The position numbers and the translations under genes are program-made. From assembly GCA_964485235.1 (NCBI GenBank), contig CAZAIO010000036.1, forward strand, positions 1 through 21,905: 21,905 nucleotides of DNA. The letters are read 5' to 3'. The first letter of the stretch is position 1; the number at the start of each line of letters is the position of its first letter. The notes beneath the pieces are model-generated. The model searched no databases. It saw only the letters and a program-made list of their open reading frames with translations, and was not told the origin of the DNA. Source of the stretch: CAZAIO01 sp964485235. GTDB lineage: Bacteria > Chloroflexota > Dehalococcoidia > GIF9 > UBA5629. Of this stretch, positions 1 to 5,949 are shown piece after piece.

Positions 1-223
1 TTTTAGCATCGATATTAAGTCTATGCTGCGCAGGACTCTCCGCTGCCAGCAATCCCTCGGAGAATGACGAGTTTCCACCCAGGATTTTTTCTTTTTCCAC
101 CACGATGACTTTAGAGCCTTTTTCTGCTGCGACTACGGCGGCGGTCAGGCCGGCTCCTCCACCCCCAATTATCACGATTTCAGTGTTGAGGTTTTGCTTT
201 TTTTCCGTTTTACCTGTATTCAT
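1..223 (-). CDS. FAD-dependent oxidoreductase, fumarate-reductase/succinate-dehydrogenase flavoprotein type (N-terminal 74 residues only)
   Basis: Only the N-terminus is in the window; the gene continues past the left edge. The start codon complements 221-223 and is preceded by a GGTGGTG ribosome site. After about 13 polar residues comes a beta strand and the dinucleotide-binding glycine motif (IIGGGGAGLTAA, residues 18-29). The acidic end of the second strand follows (VIVVEKEKILGGNSSFSEG, 39-57), where the GGN(S/T)..S.G segment is typical of fumarate-reductase-like flavoproteins that cradle FAD. There is no signal peptide in the visible part, so it is probably cytoplasmic. The substrate cannot be told from this piece. 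It is divergent from the iron-sulfur membrane protein to its right; the two could share regulation or electron flow, but that is inference. Confidence 0.75.
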   Translation of the reverse strand, partial: MNTGKTEKKQNLNTEIVIIGGGGAGLTAAVVAAEKGSKVIVVEKEKILGGNSSFSEGLLAAESPAQHRLNIDAK

Positions 224-653
224 ATTTCACCACCGTTGATTATTTCACTTGAGAATTATATCTTATATATATTATCAGATTATAAGATTTTTTATTCCGT
301 TCCAGGTTCCAGATTGAAATTCTTTCCGTTTGTTTACCTTGTTAACTCCAGTCCAATCACATATTTTCAGAAAACTGATATCATTAAACCTGCATCAACA
401 GTTTTGTGAGGGAAAAGTATTATATTTGTTAACATTCGCCGGTATGATTTGCCTGGAATATATCTGCCTATTATATCATCGTGAAGAAAATAGCTAATTT
501 TTAATATGTATTGACATAATGTGATCAATAAATACATAGTCACTTTTGTCATTAATAGTTAATAAAATAATCGCTAATCCAATGACCGAATATAATGAAC
601 GCAGAGGAATTAAATGTATAGCCATTTTATGTTAAAGGTAATAGAAATACAGG
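224..653. other. AT-rich divergent intergenic region, no convincing gene
   Basis: These 430 bp separate two divergent genes and should hold both promoters. A TTGACA hexamer lies at 511-516, with TACATA at 533-538 sixteen bases later; this is a possible plus-strand promoter for the iron-sulfur protein, but the -10 match is poor. Several TATAAT-like strings occur near 250-290 on the minus strand, none with a good -35. Short reading frames here have no recognisable content. A strong ribosome-site-like GAGGAATTAAATG at 604-616 leads into a 47-codon frame that overlaps the start of the next gene in another register and does not look like a protein. Confidence 0.4.
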
Positions 654-779
654 ATGAGAAGAAGAGAAAAATTTCAATTTTCCGGCATAAAGACCCCGAT
701 TATTATAATGGGGATTTTCTGGATTGTTGCCATAGTTCTCTGGCAAACAACGGGTAAAATCTTCTATCTATTTAATTAG
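654..779 (+). pseudogene. 5' segment of the NapH-like iron-sulfur membrane protein, ended by in-frame TAG
   Basis: From ATG 654 the frame encodes 41 residues: a basic start (MRRREKF), then a clear membrane helix (residues about 15-31, IIIMGIFWIVAIVLW), then KIFYLFN. A TAG follows at 777-779. The same frame continues without another stop to 1605, and the residues right after the TAG (GYIGTAIGVGISLYEI) read as a natural continuation of the first hairpin of this membrane family. So this is best seen as the true N-terminus, separated by one nonsense codon. No strong ribosome site precedes 654. Decay, sequencing error and readthrough are all possible. Confidence 0.6.
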
Positions 780-803
780 GGTTATATCGGTACAGCTATC
801 GGA

Positions 804-1607
804 GTGGGTATTTCGTTATATGAAATACTGCCGAAGAAGAAGAAATACCAGGGTCGCAGATTATCTCAGCTATTAGTCGGTATCTATATGCTCGTTTTTC
901 TTGGCTTTATAAGTTTCGAAAATATGCAAATCGAAGGATTCTTTTTTTATTTGCTGTCAGGTTTCTTTGCCGGTGCCGTAATCCATTATCTGGTTGCCAA
1001 AATATTCGGTCCGCTGTTTTTTAACCGGGGATGGTGTGCATGGGCTTGCTGGACTGCTATGGTGCTGGACTATTTGCCATTTCCAAGAAACAGACAGGGG
1101 AGGCTTCAGGCAAAATGGGGTAACATACGGTACATCCATTTCGCTCTTGTTATTGTACTAGTGCTGGTACTCTGGTTCGGATTCAAGTACCGGGTACAAT
1201 CAGAAAGTATCACAGAATTGTACTGGCTTATCGGAGGAAATATACTGTATTACTGCACTGCGATTATTCTTGCATTTGCATTGAAAGATAATCGCGCTTT
1301 TTGTAAATATGTTTGTCCGATAACGACTTTTCTAAAAGCGACCGGCCGGTTTTCGCTTCTTAAAATAAGCGGTGATACAGCGAAATGTAACGACTGCAGT
1401 GCATGTGAAAAGGTCTGCCCGATGGATATAAGGATTACCGACTATATAAAAAACGGGCAAAGAGTCCTTTCCACTGAATGTATCTTTTGTCTCGAATGCC
1501 AAAATGTATGTGTTCCCGGTGCCTTGGAAGTTTCATGGGGCTTTGATTGCGGCTTTTATGAATTGTTGAATACGAGGAAAACAGCAAAAGAAATCACGCA
1601 AAAATAG
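804..1607 (+). CDS. NapH/NosR-like membrane protein with two 4Fe-4S clusters (main open part)
   Basis: Integral membrane electron-transfer protein of the NapH/MauN/YccM type, which passes electrons between membrane carriers and a partner reductase. Counting from GTG 804, hydrophobic segments lie at about 22-38, 45-70, 112-127 and 140-160. The conserved cysteine pairs WCAWACW (77-83) and FCKYVCP (166-172) come next in the family pattern. Two ferredoxin-type clusters follow at Cys195/198/201/205 and Cys226/229/232/236, on the cytoplasmic side by analogy. The GTG start has no ribosome site and would remove the first helix; the frame is open upstream to ATG 654 except for the TAG at 777-779. The gene itself ends with TAG (1605-1607), followed at once by a terminator, so TAG is probably a genuine stop here. 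The physiological partner is unknown. Confidence 0.75.
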   Translation: MGISLYEILPKKKKYQGRRLSQLLVGIYMLVFLGFISFENMQIEGFFFYLLSGFFAGAVIHYLVAKIFGPLFFNRGWCAWACWTAMVLDYLPFPRNRQGRLQAKWGNIRYIHFALVIVLVLVLWFGFKYRVQSESITELYWLIGGNILYYCTAIILAFALKDNRAFCKYVCPITTFLKATGRFSLLKISGDTAKCNDCSACEKVCPMDIRITDYIKNGQRVLSTECIFCLECQNVCVPGALEVSWGFDCGFYELLNTRKTAKEITQK

Positions 1608-1610
1608 AAT

Positions 1611-1638
1611 AAAAAGCCCCATTTTTTCGGGGCTTTTT
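1611..1638. terminator. bidirectional intrinsic terminator
   Basis: Perfect 10-bp inverted repeat, AAAAAGCCCC at 1611-1620 and GGGGCTTTTT at 1629-1638, with an 8-base loop. Read on the plus strand it starts 3 bases after the iron-sulfur gene stop and ends in a T run. Read on the minus strand it also ends in a T run and lies about 60 bases past the serC stop. It therefore serves both convergent genes. Confidence 0.9.
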
Positions 1639-1696
1639 CATCAATATGTTTTCGAACTCTCCCTGTGTAATCGGAGCATCGCTTTTTTTAATAACT

Positions 1697-2782
1697 TTAT
1701 GCTGCCTTACGGAACCTGTCCATAAAGTCGACGGTCTTTTGGATATCTTCAAGCGATACCGCGTTATATATCGAGAAGCGAATGCCTCCGACAGAACGAT
1801 GGCCTTTTAATCCCAGCAAGCCTTCATTCTTGGCATCGGCAATAAATTTAGCTTCAAGGTCTTCCGATGGAAGCCGCATTGTGATATTCATCCAGCTCCG
1901 GCTATCTTTATCGGCTGCGCCTTTATAGAAATCGGGAGCAGCATCAATGGCACCGTATAGGAGATCTTTCTTGGCTTTATTTATCTTCTCTATACCTGCC
2001 AGTCCGCTTTTTCCTTTTATCCACTCCAGTACTAATTTCATGATATAGATCGCGAATACAGGGGGAGTGTTATAAAGCGATTTATTTTCTACATGGGTCT
2101 GATAGCTGAACATTGCAGGAAGGCCCTTTTTAGCTTTTGCAAGCAAATCATCACGAATAACGACAAGCGTTACACCGGCAGGTCCCAGGTTCTTCTGTGC
2201 TCCCGCGTAAAACAAAGAAAATTTCTTGAAATCTATTGGCCTCGAAGCGATATCCGAAGACATATCGGCTACCAGTGGAACATTGCCGGTATCAGGAAAC
2301 TCGTGAAATTGGGTACCCTCAATCGTATTGTTCGTACAGATATGGAGATAGGACACATCACCGGGATACTTGATATCACTCATCTTTGGGATCCGTCGAT
2401 ATTTATCCTCTTTAGATGAGAATGCAACATGAGTTTTAGCAACAGCCTGGCATTCCTGTATTGCTTTTTTAGCAAAATTGCCGGTATCCACGTAAGCGGC
2501 CATTTTATCGTCTTCGATGAAATTCATCGGTACTAAAACAAATTGGGTAGAGGCACCGCCTCCGAGAAATAGCACCTGGTAATCCGTGCCCAGTCCGAAA
2601 AGTTCCCGTACCAGATCGATTGCCTGGTTGTTAATGGCTTCGAATTCCTTTGCGCGATGAGAGCTCTCGAGGATCGACATACCGGTACCCTTGTAATCCA
2701 GGAGTTCCTCCTGCGCTATTTTGAGTACTTCCAGCGGTAAGGCCGCCGGGCCGGGGTTAAAATTGACGTTCCTTTTCACCAT
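1697..2782 (-). CDS. serC: phosphoserine aminotransferase
   Basis: PLP enzyme that converts 3-phosphohydroxypyruvate and glutamate to phosphoserine, the second step of serine synthesis; cytoplasmic. At 361 residues it is full length for SerC. It opens with the family signature NFNPGPAALP (7-16), then GMSILESSHR (34-43) and the phosphate/PLP loop GGGAS (74-78). The PLP lysine is Lys197 in AGAQKNLGPAG. C-terminal GHRSVGGIRFSIYN is also typical and contributes to substrate phosphate binding. The start complements 2780-2782 and has a good AGAGG site 6 bases upstream. No serA or serB neighbour is seen; it looks monocistronic, with a structured leader upstream and a shared terminator downstream. 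Confidence 0.95.
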   Translation of the reverse strand: MVKRNVNFNPGPAALPLEVLKIAQEELLDYKGTGMSILESSHRAKEFEAINNQAIDLVRELFGLGTDYQVLFLGGGASTQFVLVPMNFIEDDKMAAYVDTGNFAKKAIQECQAVAKTHVAFSSKEDKYRRIPKMSDIKYPGDVSYLHICTNNTIEGTQFHEFPDTGNVPLVADMSSDIASRPIDFKKFSLFYAGAQKNLGPAGVTLVVIRDDLLAKAKKGLPAMFSYQTHVENKSLYNTPPVFAIYIMKLVLEWIKGKSGLAGIEKINKAKKDLLYGAIDAAPDFYKGAADKDSRSWMNITMRLPSEDLEAKFIADAKNEGLLGLKGHRSVGGIRFSIYNAVSLEDIQKTVDFMDRFRKAA

Positions 2783-2821
2783 ATTTTACCTCTTATAAAT
2801 AATTTACTTGGTAGTTCAACA

Positions 2822-2890
2822 TGATTGTATATGGAAACCTTGTGTTTCACAGGTGGTTACACCGTCTCCAGTTTAGAAACCGTACAATCA
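2822..2890 (-). promoter_or_regulatory. structured 5' leader candidate upstream of serC
   Basis: An outer 8-bp perfect inverted repeat, TGATTGTA (2822-2829) and TACAATCA (2883-2890), encloses three short complementary blocks: GGAAAC (2833-2838), GTTTC (2844-2848) and GAAAC (2876-2880). The middle block can pair with either outer one, so two mutually exclusive inner hairpins are possible. It ends about 40 bases before the serC start and lies downstream of the candidate promoter, so it would be transcribed. It has no T run and is not an intrinsic terminator. It matches no riboswitch class I can name. Confidence 0.35.
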
Positions 2891-2908
2891 AATTGACTAA
2901 TGCCTTAT

Positions 2909-2938
2909 ATTATACTTCAAAGCATAGACCAAAATTAA
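2909..2938 (-). promoter_or_regulatory. serC: candidate serC promoter
   Basis: On the minus strand a perfect TATAAT complements 2909-2914. A weak -35, TTAATT, complements 2933-2938 with an 18-base spacer. It would give a leader of roughly 120 nt. The -10 is convincing; the -35 is poor. Confidence 0.3.
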
Positions 2939-3237
2939 GTAGTTGATGGGGATGGTACCTAACTAATTTTTAGCAGGTTGTAATCCATACTATTGTTGAA
3001 GATAATCTACTACCTGGTTAATATGGCCGAAGCCTGGTCCTGTTTATCAGAAATCTTTTGTACCGCCTATTTTGTCCTGACTATGAAAACTGGAAATGAA
3101 ATCATAGTCCTGAATCATTAAAAAGAGTCTGGTTAGCCGAATATGATTACAATAGTAAACAGGTAGTGCAAACATACGCATAGTTATTTTTTCTAAATAT
3201 TGATTGCAGTTTAATGAACTTTATTATTAACGGCGAT

Positions 3238-4158
3238 TTACATTTGTTGAAGTTCAAAATGAACTATATCAGGTGAATCGGATTCGAGCGGGCGGCCCAG
3301 GCTGATAATACCGTTCATCTGGAGGGGGTGTTCATCAATATGGAGATAAAGAGATTTTCCTGCAACTATTATATAAGTGCCGTTGGTGCTCTTATCGGAG
3401 ATAATATATTTACCATTTTTATAGAAAACAAGTGCGTGTATCCTTGATGTGAATGCGTCATTTACAATAAGGTCGTTATCGCTCCCGCGACCGATCGTAA
3501 TATTTGGCTTGCTTTTACTCACCTGTATATCCTGGTCTTTGTAAGTCAGTCTCAGCAAAGACTCAGGCTCCTTTACAATTTGAAAATTTTGAACAGCGAC
3601 AGTAAGCCCCTGTCCGTCCCACACTATTTCATAAATATGCAGGGCTTCCTGCTTTCCTCTTATGTTTGTGGCATCGATATGTCTTGTCATTGTAGCAGTC
3701 TGATTTTTTAGAGACTTCACTACGTGCTCTGTGGTCAGTATTTGTTTGGCTTTAGCGACTGATGCAAGTCGGGCAGCTACATTTACCGCATCTCCAAATA
3801 CATCTTTTCCTTTGTGGACAACCTGCCCCAGGTGAAGCCCTACATGAATACTTAGTTTTTTCACACCTTGCGGTGTAAAAGCAAACTGTTGTTGCATTGC
3901 CAAATGCATCATTTTAGCGGCTTCTACAGCAGGATCGGCAGCAGGAAAAACACACATTATCTCATCGCCTATATTTTTAATTACTGTTCCCTGGTGTTTT
4001 ACTGCTATTCCGGACAGGATATCAAGACATTCACCAATAAGCTTTTGGGCATGTAGGTCACCGAGTATCTCATAAAGAGACGTACTGCCGCTTATATCGG
4101 CAAAAAGGACTACCATCGGAATTTCTCCGGGTTTCTCTGTCTTGTTTATAATACTCAT
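3238..4158 (-). CDS. class III adenylate/guanylate cyclase with C-terminal FHA domain
   Basis: Signalling enzyme expected to make cAMP. The cyclase catalytic domain spans about residues 13-180: the metal-binding aspartates are Asp21 (LFADISGST) and Asp65 (IKNIGDEIM). Lys61 and Asp119 (KDVFGD) are in the positions that favour ATP, and Asn126 and Arg130 (NVAARL) are the transition-state residues, so it looks active. A forkhead-associated phosphothreonine-binding domain covers about 202-300, with the Gly-Arg pair at 223-224, SRIH at 238-241 and the STNGTY loop at 257-262. No membrane segment or signal peptide is present. No ribosome site precedes the given ATG; a second ATG at 4116 has GGAG 8 bases upstream but would start right at the first strand of the cyclase fold. 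A promoter lies just upstream. The FHA domain implies control by a Ser/Thr kinase, none of which is in the window. Confidence 0.88.
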   Translation of the reverse strand: MSIINKTEKPGEIPMVVLFADISGSTSLYEILGDLHAQKLIGECLDILSGIAVKHQGTVIKNIGDEIMCVFPAADPAVEAAKMMHLAMQQQFAFTPQGVKKLSIHVGLHLGQVVHKGKDVFGDAVNVAARLASVAKAKQILTTEHVVKSLKNQTATMTRHIDATNIRGKQEALHIYEIVWDGQGLTVAVQNFQIVKEPESLLRLTYKDQDIQVSKSKPNITIGRGSDNDLIVNDAFTSRIHALVFYKNGKYIISDKSTNGTYIIVAGKSLYLHIDEHPLQMNGIISLGRPLESDSPDIVHFELQQM

Positions 4159-4185
4159 ATAAAATATTTATTTTTAGGATATGAA

Positions 4186-4215
4186 ATTATAGTTCCGAAG
4201 CCTATTTTACTTCAA
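4186..4215 (-). promoter_or_regulatory. candidate promoter for the cyclase-FHA gene
   Basis: Minus-strand TTGAAG (complement of 4210-4215) is followed after 18 bases by a perfect TATAAT (complement of 4186-4191). The expected start of transcription is about 20 bases before the ATG at 4158, in a 156-bp gap after the upstream gene. Confidence 0.4.
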
Positions 4216-4314
4216 GGTTCATTTATTAGCTAATGCAACAGAACAGCGCACTATCATCATTTTTTATTTTGCCATTATATAACATAGAAGTGAAAATGAT
4301 ATGATTGTGGTATA

Positions 4315-4779
4315 TCAATCGACCTTATCCTGTACCTTTGTTTTTTCCCGTTCTTCAAGATATTGTTTAAGTCCGGACCAGATACGTTTTTCCTGCCGCT
4401 CTCCTGTAGATTTTATAAATGGTGTTATAAGTTTGAAAATACTTCGCGGTTTAATTTCCCAGAACCACTCCATACGGGTACCATTTTCCACACTATTAAA
4501 TGTAAGTGTTCCATTAATATCCATCACTGATAAATGTGTAAATGTTGATAACATAACGGGACGTTTGTAAGCGGTGATCTTTATGACCATCCCGGCATTT
4601 CCGCCTTTGCCGGCTACAACAGCGTTAAATCGAGTACCAACACCAATCGGACCGGAAGATATTTTTTCGGCACTGACCATTTGCGAATTATAGAGCGGCT
4701 CGTTTCGTTCATCGGCGACGAAATCGAAGACCGTTTCGACCGGCCTGTTAATCATCATTTCGCCAGTTATGCGGACCAT
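4315..4779 (-). CDS. SRPBCC-fold (START/polyketide-cyclase-like) protein
   Basis: A 154-residue soluble protein with the helix-grip pattern of the SRPBCC superfamily. It opens with a strand and the segment INRPVETVFDFVADERNEPLYN (10-31), the usual opening strand, helix and loop. A G.GTRF motif follows at 47-51, then alternating strands (FNSVENGTRMEWFWEIKP) and a long amphipathic C-terminal helix (about 118-147). The family binds hydrophobic ligands in a cavity; the ligand here cannot be deduced. Start at 4779 has GGGGA about 10 bases upstream. It precedes the cyclase gene on the same strand, but the 156-bp gap with its own promoter suggests a separate transcript. Confidence 0.75.
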   Translation of the reverse strand: MVRITGEMMINRPVETVFDFVADERNEPLYNSQMVSAEKISSGPIGVGTRFNAVVAGKGGNAGMVIKITAYKRPVMLSTFTHLSVMDINGTLTFNSVENGTRMEWFWEIKPRSIFKLITPFIKSTGERQEKRIWSGLKQYLEEREKTKVQDKVD

Positions 4780-5146
4780 ATACAGTATCCCCGCTTGTAT
4801 TTTACGCTGTTCGATATCTCGCTATCAATAAAAAAGAAGAGGGCATATCCCTGATCGTACTCTTTTCCTTATTGTGAAACACCATAAAGTTAACTTTAGA
4901 AAATGTTCAGACACTTTCCTTCATTTTAGTATCTCTTTAGTACCGGTAATATAGAATTATGACATAGAGGGGCAGTAAATAAAGGAAACATACAGAGTAC
5001 TATATCGGAGGGCAAAAGAATAAATCAATGTTGAAAGACCTTTGTTTAAATTCCGATTTATAAAGCAAGGGTTTTTTCATTTTTGTAATGGAGAAGTATA
5101 TCGTTCAATGTGAGTTCGAGTTTTTGACAGCAGAGTGAGATTGAAA
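4780..5146. other. 367-bp intergenic region with no recognised feature
   Basis: Lies between the divergent SRPBCC gene and the receiver-domain relic. I see no reading frame of useful length and no strong hairpin. An imperfect GGGCATATCCC repeat near 4845 with flanking AAGAG/CTCTT is too asymmetric to call a terminator. Confidence 0.4.
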
Positions 5147-5443
5147 ATGAACAATATATTTAACATTGATACAACTACCGGCATAGAAGAAAAAATTGCC
5201 GTGGAAAAGATACTGGTAATTGAGCAAGATTATGGTGCTGCGCGACTGGCAGAATTTACATTGGATATAGCAGGGTATTAAGTAATTGTTGCTCATGATG
5301 AGCTTGAAGGCTACGAAAAGGCAATAACTGAAAATCCTGACTTGATTATCCTTGATGTGACGGTCCCGGTTATGGACGGAGATGAGATATGCAGTCGCTT
5401 ATGGAACAGACAAGAAGCTGCTAAATATGGGCAAAGTACCTGA
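5147..5443 (+). pseudogene. degenerate, truncated response-regulator receiver domain
   Basis: From ATG 5147 (GAGATTGAAA upstream) the frame reads a short N-tail, then the first strand of a receiver domain (EKILVIEQDYGAARLAEFTL), and meets TAA at 5279-5281 right after IAGY. The same frame continues with a typical receiver pattern: VIVAHDELEGYEKAITENPD, then LIILDVTVPVMDGDEIC, where the Asp of LILD-type strand 3 is the phosphate acceptor and MDGDE is the usual following loop. It stops at TGA 5441-5443 before strand 4, so the Thr/Ser and Lys strands and any output domain are missing. The first acidic pair is also weakened (IEQD instead of the usual VDDD). One internal stop plus a missing C-terminus indicates a relic. 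Its 3' end overlaps the convergent membrane gene by 23 bases. Confidence 0.7.
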
Positions 5444-5768
5444 CAGCAAGCGTGATAAGCTCGACGATGAAGAAAGGAAAGGATACTCTGAATATATTTC
5501 GTGCGATACAATCGGGAAGAAAAATATCAGTAACAGAACCTTTTACAGCACCATGGCTTTCTGCCAGTGTTGTAAACGGACATCTTCCTCTATTTATAAG
5601 AAGCAAAATACCATTTAATAAAATAGAGGCTATTGCTATCAGGAGGATCACATTGAAAGTACCGGTGATGGCGGTAAAAAGGATGTAGAATAAACATGCT
5701 GTTTGCCACCAAAAGATCAATGAATGTGCAAATTTTATGAGAAATATCTTTTTATTAACTTCAACCAT
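5421..5768 (-). CDS. small conserved-looking membrane protein with a GRCPFTTLAE motif
   Basis: A 115-residue protein, mostly hydrophobic, with likely membrane helices at about 12-34, 38-58 and 93-111. A polar loop between the second and third helix carries NRGRCPFTTLAESHGA (59-74) and SVTDIFLP. The composition and the conserved-looking Cys-Pro-Phe-Thr loop resemble small uncharacterised membrane proteins I have seen with a similar RCP(L/F)T loop; I cannot name a function. No ribosome site is visible before the ATG at 5768, so the start is the least certain part. The stop is TAG (complement of 5421-5423). It converges on the receiver relic, and an inverted repeat lies just upstream (5781-5801). 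Confidence 0.6.
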   Translation of the reverse strand: MVEVNKKIFLIKFAHSLIFWWQTACLFYILFTAITGTFNVILLIAIASILLNGILLLINRGRCPFTTLAESHGAVKGSVTDIFLPDCIARNIFRVSFPFFIVELITLAVRYFAHI

Positions 5769-5780
5769 TTAAGAATAGAC

Positions 5781-5801
5781 CGGTTAATCCTGTAGTAACC
5801 G
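5781..5801. repeat. short inverted repeat upstream of the small membrane gene
   Basis: CGGTTA at 5781-5786 and TAACCG at 5796-5801 form a perfect 6-bp inverted repeat with a 9-base gap. The right arm runs into an 8-base palindrome, ACCGCGGT (5798-5805). It sits 13 bases upstream of the start at 5768 and could be an operator or a leader hairpin; evidence is only the symmetry and position. Confidence 0.25.
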
Positions 5802-5949
5802 CGGTAAAAGTAAAATTCTTCAGTATGACTTCTATTATATAGTAAATAAAACGCTGCCGTTATCAGATTTATATGATGCAAACCTGTATAAAGCATGTGT
5901 ATACATATACCCATATTTTTACAGTAAGACAGTATGCTACCTGTTATAT

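Larger units (their letters stand above)
2783..3237. other. 455-bp intergenic region: serC leader and promoter region, otherwise no gene
   Basis: Lies between the cyclase stop and the serC start, both minus strand. The serC-proximal part holds a structured element (see 2822-2890) and a candidate promoter (see 2909-2938). Further right is a short inverted repeat, GACTATGA at 3079-3086 and TCATAGTC at 3102-3109 with a 15-base loop, of unknown meaning and without a T run. Reading frames here are short (for example 32 codons from 3023) and not protein-like. Confidence 0.5.

Noticed and set aside
511..528. FNR-type site (TTGA...TCAA) before the iron-sulfur gene
   Set aside because: The symmetric ends are 18 bases overall rather than the 14-base FNR layout and the inner positions do not match; better explained as a possible -35 hexamer.
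367..552. 61-codon minus-strand frame in the divergent region
   Set aside because: Low-complexity hydrophobic translation in AT-rich DNA, with no ribosome site and no supporting context.
777..779. Pyrrolysine or general TAG recoding
   Set aside because: TAG is also used as the final stop of this same gene (1605-1607, with a terminator right after) and of the small membrane gene at 5421; the protein is not a methylamine methyltransferase and no pyl gene is in view.
3023..3121. 32-codon frame in the gap upstream of serC
   Set aside because: No ribosome site, no recognisable content and a short length expected by chance.
4828..4862. Terminator between the SRPBCC gene and the receiver relic
   Set aside because: The GGG/CCC and AAGAG/CTCTT pairings need an asymmetric internal loop, and no gene ends there on either strand.
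5884..5949. Terminator after hemL
   Set aside because: Only AT-rich short repeats such as TGTATACA are present; no stem with a T run can be drawn.
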